Of a stretch of DNA of 64,000 nt, positions 25,332-34,451 are shown piece by piece. Position numbers and translations under genes: made by a program. Within the stretch, counting starts at the first letter, position 1, and the number at the start of each line of letters is the position of its first letter. The DNA is taken from the NCBI GenBank assembly GCA_934293375.1, contig CAKQYS010000001.1, positions 186,001-250,000 on the forward strand, given 5' to 3'. The notes beneath the pieces were generated by a model that did not search any database, was not told the DNA's origin, and saw nothing but the letters and a program-made list of their open reading frames with translations. This DNA is from an uncultured Lachnospiraceae bacterium. GTDB lineage: Bacteria > Bacillota > Clostridia > Lachnospirales > Lachnospiraceae.

Positions 25332-25946
25332 ATGGCAAACGGTAAGATTTCGAGTAAGCAGGCAGAGATTCTTGCTTATATTAAAGAATGTATTTTGAAG
25401 CATGGTTATCCACCTGCAGTTCGTGAGATATGCAATGCCGTGAATTTAAAATCAACTTCTTCAGTACATTCCCATTTGGAGACTTTGGAGAAGAATGGAT
25501 ATATCAGAAGAGATCCTACGAAGCCCAGAGCCATTGAAATTTTGGATGATGAATTTGGCCTTTCACGGCGCGAACTTGTGAATGTGCCGATTATAGGTAC
25601 AGTGACGGCTGGGCAACCTATTCTGGCGGTTGAGAATATTGAGGGTTACTTCCCTGTCCCACCGGAATATCTACACAATAAAGAGACCTTTATGTTAAAG
25701 GTTCGTGGCGAAAGTATGATTAATGCCGGTATCTTTGATGGAGATCTTGTTCTGGTTGAAGAACAGCCGACTGCCAGAGATTCTGAGATCGTTGTGGCTA
25801 TGATCGATGATTCCGCTACTGTGAAGCGTTTTTATAAAGAGGCTGATCATATTCGATTGCAGCCGGAGAATGATTTTATGGAACCAATTATTGTACCGGA
25901 TGCCAAGGTACTTGGCAAGGTAATTGGATTATTTAGATCTTTTTAG
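25332..25946 (+). CDS. lexA: SOS repressor LexA
   Basis: The 204-residue protein has an N-terminal winged helix (about 1-65), the self-cleavage site A93-G94, and the catalytic dyad S128 (RGESMI) and K165 (SATVKRF). RecA-stimulated autocleavage derepresses the SOS regulon. The ATG at 25332 follows GGGAGG; an ATG at 25314 precedes that site and is rejected. The divergent yneA-like gene mirrors the Bacillus lexA-yneA layout. Confidence 0.98.
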   Translation: MANGKISSKQAEILAYIKECILKHGYPPAVREICNAVNLKSTSSVHSHLETLEKNGYIRRDPTKPRAIEILDDEFGLSRRELVNVPIIGTVTAGQPILAVENIEGYFPVPPEYLHNKETFMLKVRGESMINAGIFDGDLVLVEEQPTARDSEIVVAMIDDSATVKRFYKEADHIRLQPENDFMEPIIVPDAKVLGKVIGLFRSF

Positions 25947-25960
25947 TTAGTTAGACTTTT

Positions 25961-25988
25961 ACGAGATGACCGAGGTCATCTCGTTTTT
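25961..25988 (+). terminator. lexA terminator
   Basis: An 11-bp stem ACGAGATGACC/GGTCATCTCGT closes on a tiny GA loop (in practice a CGAG tetraloop) and runs into five Ts. Confidence 0.9.
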
Positions 25989-26032
25989 CTTTTGTGTTAA
26001 AAGTAGGCAACGGCATAAGTGGCTTTAGCCGA

Positions 26033-26070
26033 CAAAAAGGTTCTATAGTGTTTGCTATAGAACCTTTTTG
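26033..26070 (-). terminator. terminator overlapping the end of the small HTH gene
   Basis: A perfect 16-bp stem CAAAAAGGTTCTATAG/CTATAGAACCTTTTTG with a 6-base loop. The upstream arm includes the last codons and TAG stop of the reverse-strand gene. Confidence 0.85.
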
Positions 26071-26252
26071 TTCTTCCCATATCTTTTGTTTAAAATCTCC
26101 CACCGAATCTGTTCCACCGTATATTGTGGCAGATTCGCTTCTTTTGCGATATGCTCTACCGACCAATTCAGTTTCATGCAGGCATTCACAAATGCTTTCT
26201 GATCTTCTTCGGTTTTCAGGTTTACACCCTTGTTGTGTGTGTCACTCTCCAT
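26055..26252 (-). CDS. small hypothetical protein, HTH-like
   Basis: The 65-residue protein has a probable helix-turn-helix in its second half (SVEHIAKEANLPQYTVEQI), typical of small DNA-binding proteins. An AAGGAGATAACG site precedes the ATG, and a terminator hairpin covers the last codons, so the gene is probably real. No family name is recognised. A role as a regulator is inference. Confidence 0.65.
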   Translation of the reverse strand: MESDTHNKGVNLKTEEDQKAFVNACMKLNWSVEHIAKEANLPQYTVEQIRWEILNKRYGKNKKVL

Positions 26253-26323
26253 AATTCGTTATCTCCTTATATTCTGTTTAGTTTTACCATCTTGCCTGTG
26301 GCTTGATGTTTGTCTTTTTATTA

Positions 26324-26665
26324 TTAAACCAGCTCAGGACCAAATACAATATCGCAATAATATCCTTCCTTGTTTTCTGCACAAGTTGCATACCGATAAC
26401 GTACAGCACTGCCCTCATTATAGCGGACAGAAAATTCGGAATACGGATATGCAATGGTGTCGGTCAATTCCTGATAAACAGCCCTTGCAGTTTCAATGCT
26501 GTATTTTTTCAGCTTGATATCTACAATGTAGCGGTTGTAATTTACTGTAATACAAAAGCTGGCAACCATTTCATTTTGCTCTAAGAAGCTTCGCATTGCA
26601 TTATAAAATGTATCTGAAACATGTAGTTTCATTTCCTTCATATAGTCATTCATGACCCGAAACAT
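26324..26665 (-). CDS. hypothetical protein
   Basis: This is a soluble protein of 113 residues with predicted mixed alpha/beta content and no recognised motif, membrane segment or signal. The ATG follows GGAG with a spacing of eight bases. It lies between the HD-GYP gene and the small HTH gene on the same strand, with gaps of 51 and 71 bases, so cotranscription with HD-GYP is possible. Function unknown. Confidence 0.65.
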   Translation of the reverse strand: MFRVMNDYMKEMKLHVSDTFYNAMRSFLEQNEMVASFCITVNYNRYIVDIKLKKYSIETARAVYQELTDTIAYPYSEFSVRYNEGSAVRYRYATCAENKEGYYCDIVFGPELV

Positions 26666-26716
26666 AATCTGTACTCCATTCTGTTAAAAAATCAATACTG
26701 TGGTTGTATGAACATT

Positions 26717-27910
26717 CTAATATATTTGCTGATCAGGAATATCTTCCACAATTTTCTTAAACTCATCAAAATGTTCAACAAACATTTGAACGACATCAGG
26801 ATCAAAATGGGTGCCGCTGCACTTTACAATCTCCTTGTACGCCTCATCAATGTTCCAGCCTTCCTTATAGTAACGTGTAGACATTAAGGCATCAAATACA
26901 TCAGCAACGGCCATCAGACGGGCTATAAATGCGATCTGTGTGCCTTTCATGCCGAGATATCCGGTTCCGTCCCAGCGTTCATGATGCTGCAGGGCAATTA
27001 CACGGGACATATTCATGATGTCACCGGTTGTATTATGTAATAATGCCTCCCCATAGAATACATGATTCTTCATGATGGCATACTCTTCATCCGTCAGTTT
27101 TGATGGTTTATCCAGGATCTCCTCCGGGATCATTAATTTACCGATATCGTGCATCATGGATGCGGTACTTAATTTTTCTACATATTCTTCTGTAAAACCG
27201 GCTGCCCGCCCTAATACCTTCATATATTCAGCGACACGCTTGATATGCTCACCGGTATACTTAGACTTGTTCTCGGAGATCTCTGCAAATGCATAGATCA
27301 ATTCCTTTTGATTCGCCTGCAGTTCAAGCTTACCATCAATTGCCTGATTCAGCATCTGGCTGTTGCGGTCCACAATAAAAAATGCAATGATCGACATCCC
27401 AGCTACGATTGCAACAGATGGAATTGCATTAAATATCAATGCATCTTTAAAATCATATACACGCATGACAGTGGATTCTGTCAGGGAAACATAACTACCT
27501 AAGACAGAGGAGATAACTGCAACAATACAATTCGATACAGCGGCAAAAATAACCAGTCGTCTGTCGCTGTACATAGATGCTATAAATAACGGGAATAAAA
27601 GTAAAGGATATACATAATATGACATAAATGTGGTCAGAAGTCCGACAGTCAATACTGTACAGAGAATCACAATATAATTCACGATCCTGTGCTGGATATT
27701 CAACACATTAATAACAAGGGTAGGAACTAACATAATAATTCCGCATGAAGCACAGCACAGTGTTACTGCTGTAACATCCATGCCAAATAAACCAACTGTG
27801 TTGGCCCCCCAAAAGACAAATAAAACAATCAAAATATATCGCATGCATTTGGTTACCACCAAATTGGCTTTGACGCGATTCTCATGTAATAACAGATCCC
27901 GATCAACCAT
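26717..27910 (-). CDS. membrane HD-GYP domain phosphodiesterase
   Basis: The N-terminal part (about 22-182) has six or so membrane helices without a known sensor domain. The C-terminal HD-GYP domain (about 205-390) keeps the metal-binding residues: H222 (TGEH), H254-D255 (MHDIGK), H283, H309-H310 and D344 region. The GYP signature reads GTGYLG. HD-GYP proteins degrade cyclic di-GMP, and some degrade other cyclic dinucleotides. A GGDEF protein lies at 55836 in this window. The ribosome site GGAGAGG is 12 bases from the ATG. Confidence 0.9.
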   Translation of the reverse strand: MVDRDLLLHENRVKANLVVTKCMRYILIVLFVFWGANTVGLFGMDVTAVTLCCASCGIIMLVPTLVINVLNIQHRIVNYIVILCTVLTVGLLTTFMSYYVYPLLLFPLFIASMYSDRRLVIFAAVSNCIVAVISSVLGSYVSLTESTVMRVYDFKDALIFNAIPSVAIVAGMSIIAFFIVDRNSQMLNQAIDGKLELQANQKELIYAFAEISENKSKYTGEHIKRVAEYMKVLGRAAGFTEEYVEKLSTASMMHDIGKLMIPEEILDKPSKLTDEEYAIMKNHVFYGEALLHNTTGDIMNMSRVIALQHHERWDGTGYLGMKGTQIAFIARLMAVADVFDALMSTRYYKEGWNIDEAYKEIVKCSGTHFDPDVVQMFVEHFDEFKKIVEDIPDQQIY

Positions 27911-27999
27911 AAAATATGTATTCCTCTCCTCATTTCACCAGTGTGCAGCTTCCGATTCTTTGTAATGTTTTACGCAATACAAATGTCCGTACAAGCACA

Positions 28000-28028
28000 A
28001 AAAGCCTTATAATAAATATAAGGCTTTT
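28000..28028 (-). terminator. terminator of the yhbY-nadD-yqeK-rsfS operon
   Basis: A 12-bp perfect stem AAAAGCCTTATA/TATAAGGCTTTT with loop ATAAA. On the reverse strand the T arm continues into a T run. Confidence 0.85.
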
Positions 28029-28045
28029 CATACTTTATGTCAATA

Positions 28046-28393
28046 TTATAAATCTGAAAGTGCAATGCTTTTTCCGTCTCTCCAGATACGCTCAATATCA
28101 TAAAACAGACGATCTTCTGATGAAAAAATATGCACGATTACATCATTGTAATCCATCAATATCCAATTAGCTGACTGAAATCCTTCAATCTGTTTTGGAT
28201 GAACTGATTGTTTTCCCATTTCTTCTTCAACATTTCTTGCCATAGCCTGGATCTGATTGTGATTGGAACCATCAGCAATAATAAAATAATCAGCAATGAC
28301 AGATACATTCCGGATATCAATGATCTTGATATCGTTGGCCTTTTTATCTTCCAGTGCATCATAAATAACCTTTACCATTTCATTTGCCTGCAT
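28046..28393 (-). CDS. rsfS: ribosomal silencing factor RsfS
   Basis: The 115-residue protein of the RsfS/Iojap family binds ribosomal protein L14 and blocks subunit joining under starvation. The family block DYFIIADGSNHNQIQAMA and SANWILMDYNDVIVHIF are intact. It is the last gene of a yhbY-nadD-yqeK-rsfS cluster, a common Firmicutes order. Confidence 0.96.
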   Translation of the reverse strand: MQANEMVKVIYDALEDKKANDIKIIDIRNVSVIADYFIIADGSNHNQIQAMARNVEEEMGKQSVHPKQIEGFQSANWILMDYNDVIVHIFSSEDRLFYDIERIWRDGKSIALSDL

Positions 28394-28420
28394 AAAATAA
28401 CCTCGCTTTCTAGGATATAA

Positions 28421-28996
28421 TTAATGAATATCGTTTGTCATATAGTAACGATATGTCTCCAGTGTGATTGAATCAATATTGTCAGGATCCTGCTTCATCA
28501 AATATGTTATTGTATTATTCAAAATGTGTACCAGACAGCGGTCAAGATCCTCAAATGCCTCTTTGCGGATCTGTTCAATCTCCGGCAGAGGCTTTCTGTT
28601 TGGTTCAATGTAGTCTGCTATATATATTATCTTATCCAAATCTGACATTGCTGCCTTGCCGGTTGTATGCCATGTGATCGCAGATAATACTGCCTCATCT
28701 TCTACTCCATAGCGGGTTTGGGCATAATAGGCACTCAGCTTGGCATGCAAAAGCTCCGGATTCTTTTTTTCAAAGGCGTTAATTGAAAGATGAAGTTTTT
28801 TACAGCGTTTAAGCTTCTCTTCTGCACTATAACATTTTGCACAGTCATGTAAAAGCCCTGCCAATGCAGCCTGTTCAATATCTACACCATGTACCATCGC
28901 CATAGCTGCAGCGGTATATGAGACGCTAATAGAATGTTCGTAGCGCTTTTTGGTCAGTTTACCTTCTAATTGTTCCCGTATTTTTGTTCTGTCCAT
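28421..28996 (-). CDS. yqeK: YqeK-family HD hydrolase (Ap4A hydrolase)
   Basis: The 191-residue HD-domain protein has the metal residues in YEHSISVSYTA and GLLHDCAKCY. Characterised YqeK proteins split diadenosine tetraphosphate symmetrically to ADP. It lies 12 bases after nadD and 27 before rsfS. The ATG follows ATGGAGAG. Confidence 0.93.
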   Translation of the reverse strand: MDRTKIREQLEGKLTKKRYEHSISVSYTAAAMAMVHGVDIEQAALAGLLHDCAKCYSAEEKLKRCKKLHLSINAFEKKNPELLHAKLSAYYAQTRYGVEDEAVLSAITWHTTGKAAMSDLDKIIYIADYIEPNRKPLPEIEQIRKEAFEDLDRCLVHILNNTITYLMKQDPDNIDSITLETYRYYMTNDIH

Positions 28997-29008
28997 AGTT
29001 TCTCTCCA

Positions 29009-29665
29009 TTATGCATATAAATTGTGATCATAAATGTACTGAAGCACACTCATTGGGAGCATATCTGACAATCTTTGACCTGTCATGGGTTCCGTATCCA
29101 GACCATTTATGATACATTCCCGAATTCGGCTGGATGCTACCCATGTGGTAGATAACCGTGGTTCTGATGCATCGTGACATGGCAGAATATGAAAACGATC
29201 CAGAACATGTAGTTCTGATTCCGTTTCATGGATCAAGGCCTGTACTTTATCCTCATCCACACTGCCTCTGGATGCTACAAGAATTTCTGCATATCGTAAT
29301 ATTTCAATGGGATGATACCACCTCGGAAAACTTTCCAGCGAATCTGCTCCAATAATAAAATAATAATTATGCTTCGGATGTTCGTCATGTAAAATACGCA
29401 GGGTGTCTGCAGTATAAGTCCTGCCACCCCGTACGATTTCCATTGTATTGAGTGTGAAATATGGAATATTCTGGATTGCCAGCTGTATCATCGCAACTCT
29501 GTCAGATGTCCGTATCATAGATTGGCGGCTTTTATATGCTGCAATATGATTGGGCATAAACCAGATCTCATCCAGACCGTATTGTGTATAGGCTACAGAA
29601 GCTATATGCAGATGTCCATTATGGACAGGATTAAATGTGCCACCCATGATTCCGATTCTTGACAT
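29009..29665 (-). CDS. nadD: nicotinate-nucleotide adenylyltransferase
   Basis: NadD makes deamido-NAD from NaMN and ATP. The 218 residues hold the nucleotidyltransferase motif GGTFNPVHNGHL at the N-terminus and the SSRIRE motif near the C-terminus (about 188-193). The ATG follows TAGGAGG. It is cotranscribed with yhbY upstream and yqeK downstream. Confidence 0.97.
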   Translation of the reverse strand: MSRIGIMGGTFNPVHNGHLHIASVAYTQYGLDEIWFMPNHIAAYKSRQSMIRTSDRVAMIQLAIQNIPYFTLNTMEIVRGGRTYTADTLRILHDEHPKHNYYFIIGADSLESFPRWYHPIEILRYAEILVASRGSVDEDKVQALIHETESELHVLDRFHILPCHDASEPRLSTTWVASSRIRECIINGLDTEPMTGQRLSDMLPMSVLQYIYDHNLYA

Positions 29666-29679
29666 AGAAACCTCCTATA

Positions 29680-29973
29680 TTATGCCTTTGGAAGTTCAAT
29701 CTTCTTGTGATCCTTTGATTCTTTATATAACACAATCTTCTTACCGATCACCTGGACTACCTGGCTATGTGTTCTATCAGCCAGTACATTTGCAATCTCT
29801 TTAATATCATCATCACAATTCTTCAATACATGCAGTTTGATCAGTTCTCGTGTATTAAATGCTTCGGCAACGGATTGTGTCATTTCCGGTGTCACAGAAG
29901 ACTTTCCAATGTTAATGATCGGATCAATGTTCATTGCCAGTCCTTTTAAATAAGCGCGTTGTTTGCTCGTCAT
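29680..29973 (-). CDS. yhbY: ribosome assembly RNA-binding protein YhbY
   Basis: The 97-residue CRM-domain protein begins MTSKQRAYLKGLA and has the GKSSVTPEMTQSV block that replaces the usual GKxGxT. It associates with pre-50S particles. The ATG follows AAAGGAAC. A TTGACT lies upstream at a suitable distance, but the -10 is weak, so the promoter is uncertain. Obg is encoded just upstream. Confidence 0.94.
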   Translation of the reverse strand: MTSKQRAYLKGLAMNIDPIINIGKSSVTPEMTQSVAEAFNTRELIKLHVLKNCDDDIKEIANVLADRTHSQVVQVIGKKIVLYKESKDHKKIELPKA

Positions 29974-30021
29974 ATATAGTTCCTTTCCTGACCATACACA
30001 TATTGCATATTAGTCAATTTA

Positions 30022-31323
<1,302 letters not shown>

Positions 31324-31343
31324 CTATCTACTGATTCTGGTAA

Positions 31344-31388
31344 AAGAAAGAGCCTGAACAATAACAAGTATCATTCCGGCTCTTTCTT
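31344..31388 (-). terminator. terminator after rpmA
   Basis: An 11-bp perfect stem AAGAAAGAGCC/GGCTCTTTCTT with a 23-base loop. On the reverse strand it continues into TTTACC. It separates the rplU-prp-rpmA unit from obgE, which may still receive read-through. Confidence 0.75.
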
Positions 31389-31418
31389 ACTGTCATAAGT
31401 CTTAAGACCTACATCATA

Positions 31419-31709
31419 TTACTCGTTAGAAGCAACTGGGTATACAGAAACAATCTTCTTGTCACGACCCTTTCTCTCGTAGCGAACAACACCATCTACT
31501 AATGCAAACAATGTATCATCGCCACCGCGTCCAACATTCTCACCTGGGTGAATCTTGGTGCCACGCTGTCTGTAAATGATGTTACCAGCCTTGGCAAACT
31601 GACCATCTGCTCTCTTAGCACCTAATCTCTTAGCCTCGGAATCTCTACCGTTCTTAGTAGAACCAACTCCCTTTTTATGAGCAAAAAACTGAAGATTCAT
31701 ATTCAACAT
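31419..31709 (-). CDS. rpmA: 50S ribosomal protein L27 (pre-protein)
   Basis: The 96-residue L27 carries an N-terminal extension MLNMNLQFF directly before AHKKG. In Firmicutes this extension is removed by the cysteine protease Prp after FF, exposing the tail that reaches the peptidyl transferase centre. The gene for Prp is directly upstream. The ATG follows AAGGAGGTG with seven bases between. Confidence 0.98.
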   Translation of the reverse strand: MLNMNLQFFAHKKGVGSTKNGRDSEAKRLGAKRADGQFAKAGNIIYRQRGTKIHPGENVGRGGDDTLFALVDGVVRYERKGRDKKIVSVYPVASNE

Positions 31710-31713
31710 CTGA

Positions 31714-32043
31714 TTACACCTCCTTAAAGTGTATTTTCACAAAATCGGTTCCGTAGGAATCTGAAATACCCTGACACCCGATATAAAGTGCCTTCATAAG
31801 TAACTCTGTATCATGATCAACCCCGTCGGTAATTGTTAAATCCATCATACCACTTGGCTCATCACTATTTACAATGAATTCTGCATCTGTAAGTGCATCT
31901 AAACTGTTGATCGTTGTAAATACCAGTGCTGAAACTCCGGCACACACTACATCTTCACCTGCATCCGCATACTCAGCATGTCCTATAAAATGGAACCCTT
32001 GATACGCATCGTGATTGTTCTTATAAAAAGTAATATCAATCAT
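31714..32043 (-). CDS. prp: ribosomal-processing cysteine protease Prp
   Basis: The 109-residue protease has the catalytic His ([11 protein letters not shown]) at about 22 and Cys34 (VVCAGVSAL). It cleaves the L27 N-terminal extension before ribosome assembly. The conserved order rplU-prp-rpmA holds here, with two bases between rplU and prp and four between prp and rpmA. Confidence 0.96.
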   Translation of the reverse strand: MIDITFYKNNHDAYQGFHFIGHAEYADAGEDVVCAGVSALVFTTINSLDALTDAEFIVNSDEPSGMMDLTITDGVDHDTELLMKALYIGCQGISDSYGTDFVKIHFKEV

Positions 32044-32045
32044 GA

Positions 32046-32354
32046 TTATGCGTTAATAGCTTCAATCTTAATCTTTGAGTAGTTCTGTCTGTGACCGTTC
32101 TTCTTGTGATAGCCGGTCTTTCTCTTGTACTTGTAAACAGTAACCTTCTTACCCTTTACATTGTCAACTACTGAAGCTGTAACTGAAGCATTTGCTACCT
32201 TATCACCACAAAGTAACTCGCCATCCTTGTTTACTACGATGACATCCTCTAAGGTAACCTTCTCGCCTGCCTCTGCGCCAAGCTTCTCAACTAAAATGAT
32301 ATCGCCTTCAGCTACCTTGTACTGCTTTCCGCCTGTTGCTAAAATTGCGTACAT
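32046..32354 (-). CDS. rplU: 50S ribosomal protein L21
   Basis: The 102-residue protein starts MYAILATGGKQYKV and has YKRKTGYHKKNGHRQ near the end, both diagnostic of L21. The ATG at 32354 follows AAGGAGGATACC; an in-frame start 21 bases upstream lies before the ribosome site and is rejected. Confidence 0.98.
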   Translation of the reverse strand: MYAILATGGKQYKVAEGDIILVEKLGAEAGEKVTLEDVIVVNKDGELLCGDKVANASVTASVVDNVKGKKVTVYKYKRKTGYHKKNGHRQNYSKIKIEAINA

Positions 32355-32431
32355 ATTGGTATCCTCCTTTATCATTACTCGCCAGCTTCGGTGATGTCTG
32401 GGACATACTTATACCTCGCTGTGCGGCACAC
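32355..32431 (-). promoter_or_regulatory. candidate L21 autoregulatory leader
   Basis: About 77 bases lie between the predicted start and the rplU ATG. On the reverse strand they hold the small hairpins TGTG-CCG-CACA and ATGTC-CCA-GACAT. L21 leaders that bind the protein are known in Firmicutes; I assign this one by position and structure, not by a covariance match. Confidence 0.45.
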
Positions 32432-32437
32432 TATGAT

Positions 32438-32466
32438 AGTTTAGCATCTACATATATAATTGTCAA
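32438..32466 (-). promoter_or_regulatory. promoter of rplU-prp-rpmA
   Basis: On the reverse strand, TTGACA (32461-32466), a 17-base spacer and TAAACT (32438-32443) with TGC just before the -10. Confidence 0.8.
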
Positions 32467-32494
32467 TAAATAATTTGCAAAAAATAGAAAAATT

Positions 32495-33676
32495 CTAAAA
32501 TGTTTTCAACTGTTCCGCAAGAGATTTATGAACTTTTTTTCTGGTAATCTCCACAAGCCCTAGCGATGTGGTATCTATATAGTTCGTCTGGATGGAATCC
32601 TTCGCCAGTTCTTCTTTTAACATGCGCACCAGTTCCTGGTTATGTGCTGCATCCTGCATATTAATAAAGTCAATGATAATGATACCGGATAGATTACGAA
32701 GCCGGATCTGGTATGCACATTCCTTTGCAGCTTCTACATTGATCTTAAAGAAATGCTCTTCCATATTCTGCCTGCCGGTCGCCTTTCCGGTATTGACATC
32801 TATCACAACCATTGCTTCTGTCTGCTCAATGATCAGATACGCTCCGGATTTCATCCATACACGCTTGGTTGCTGCATGATCGATCGTCTTCTGAAGATTA
32901 TATGCTGAGGAAAGCGACAGTCCCTCGTCATGATAGAGTCTTAATTTTTGTTTGGCAGATTCGTCATATAATTCAAAATAATGTACCAGTTCTGTATAGA
33001 TTTCGGGAATGTCTGTTATGATCTCAACAAGCTGTGTATTACAGTATCCCGTAATACGGGAAATAAAACTGTCAGGCACCTGATATAGGCACTGCCCGGT
33101 TTTACGATAACCTGCGATTTCGAGGATTTCCTTCATCCGATCTGAAAGCATATCAGCCTCAGCTTCGATCGCAATCGGATCTGCATCGGCAGCATTGGTT
33201 CTGATAATGGCACCAAACTTATCAGGAATACAAGATTTTACAAGTTTCTTTAATGCTTTGCGTCTGGCATCATCCCGGATTTTATTAGAAATTCCAATCA
33301 ATCCGGCTTCCATATTTAGAACCAGGTATTTTCCGGCCAGTGTCAGCTTAGATGAAACCTGCGGCGCCTTTGTCTTAATGCCATCCTTTACAACCTGAAT
33401 CAGTATTTCATCACCGACTACCGGTTTTGTTGTATTTTTCCTATTCAGATAAATAGGCATCTCATCTTTCAAAGAAAAATAAGTCAGCTCATTTTTCCCA
33501 ATCTCGACAAAAGCAGCATTGATATTAGGTACAATATTCTGAATACGACCTACATAGATATTTCCAACCCGGCTGTCTGATTCTTGAAAGGACAATTCTG
33601 TCAGAATGTCATTCTGAAACAGACAAAGTACCGGTCGACCTTGATATTGGGTTATAACGATCTTATTCTGGTTCAT
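32495..33676 (-). CDS. rng: ribonuclease E/G family protein, short form
   Basis: The 393-residue endoribonuclease has an S1-like RNA-binding region (about 38-110, NIYVGRIQNIVPNINAAFVEIG) and the DNase I-like catalytic domain with metal residues in VIDVNTGK and IIIIDFINM. The protein stops just after EITRKKVHKSLAEQL, so the Zn-link CPxCxG motif and everything after it are missing. It overlaps the TIGR03936 gene by 14 bases. Its ATG follows CGGAGACA. Confidence 0.93.
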   Translation of the reverse strand: MNQNKIVITQYQGRPVLCLFQNDILTELSFQESDSRVGNIYVGRIQNIVPNINAAFVEIGKNELTYFSLKDEMPIYLNRKNTTKPVVGDEILIQVVKDGIKTKAPQVSSKLTLAGKYLVLNMEAGLIGISNKIRDDARRKALKKLVKSCIPDKFGAIIRTNAADADPIAIEAEADMLSDRMKEILEIAGYRKTGQCLYQVPDSFISRITGYCNTQLVEIITDIPEIYTELVHYFELYDESAKQKLRLYHDEGLSLSSAYNLQKTIDHAATKRVWMKSGAYLIIEQTEAMVVIDVNTGKATGRQNMEEHFFKINVEAAKECAYQIRLRNLSGIIIIDFINMQDAAHNQELVRMLKEELAKDSIQTNYIDTTSLGLVEITRKKVHKSLAEQLKTF

Positions 33677-34451
33677 TTGTGTCTCCGTTCCGGCCGGTTT
33701 CGAATATATTGTGTCCCGCCTCGTTGAGAGAAATCAGACCACCATCGGCTCCATCCATATAGGTTTCAAGCCGATGCACATGAAAGCCAAAGTTTTCATA
33801 CGGAATATCCAGATAGTTGCAATATGCTTCCATGACAAGCTCAGGCTTCAGGTTCGATATACTTCCTGTTGAAAGTTTCATATAAAAGGTATAGAAATCA
33901 TCCGACTGCTTCCATTCTTCATCAAAAAAGAGAGAGGATGTCTCCTGTGTCACATATGCTTCCAGTATCATAGGCCGAATATCCGTCATGGTCTCACTCT
34001 TCTTTGTTTTCTTAAGAATGAGAATTTCCGGAAGTTCTATAAATGATCGAAATTCTGATTGCATTTTAGCCCGCATGGATTCATAGTATCCAGGTTTCAC
34101 TGTGACATAATAATCCGAAGCAGAAACAACTGCCATTGCTGTCTTTGCTTTTTGTGGCAGTTCTCTTACATCTATGACATGCATTCCTTCTGCCATAACA
34201 GCATTCAGCCGCTTTGTCATATCTTCAGAACTCGTTGCGGAATGAAATTCTCCGTCAAAATATTCTCCTTCGCTGGTTACACCGAGCCCAAGCGGTGCTG
34301 CAAATGTGATCAGTTGATGCGGGCTGTAGCCTTGCGAATATGCTACATCCAGACCCGCTCTTCTGATCGCCTTTTGAAAATATCGCATGACATCCAGATG
34401 ACCTATGAACTTCAAACAGCCGGTTTTTGCATATTTAATTCTTAGCTTCAT
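33663..34451 (-). CDS. TIGR03936/DUF2344 radical-SAM-associated protein
   Basis: The 262-residue protein starts MKLRIKYAKTGCLKFIGHLDVMRYFQ, typical of DUF2344. Members are encoded with, or fused to, the TIGR03960 B12-binding radical SAM protein, as here, and usually precede an RNase E/G gene. The ATG at 34451 follows GGAGGAGGTG; the GTG at 34460 is part of that site. It overlaps the radical SAM gene by 17 bases. The modified substrate is unknown. Confidence 0.93.
   Translation of the reverse strand: MKLRIKYAKTGCLKFIGHLDVMRYFQKAIRRAGLDVAYSQGYSPHQLITFAAPLGLGVTSEGEYFDGEFHSATSSEDMTKRLNAVMAEGMHVIDVRELPQKAKTAMAVVSASDYYVTVKPGYYESMRAKMQSEFRSFIELPEILILKKTKKSETMTDIRPMILEAYVTQETSSLFFDEEWKQSDDFYTFYMKLSTGSISNLKPELVMEAYCNYLDIPYENFGFHVHRLETYMDGADGGLISLNEAGHNIFETGRNGDTNEPE

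Noticed and set aside
25951..26166. Reverse ORF of 71 codons after lexA
   Set aside because: It overlaps the small HTH gene in another frame and runs through two terminator hairpins.
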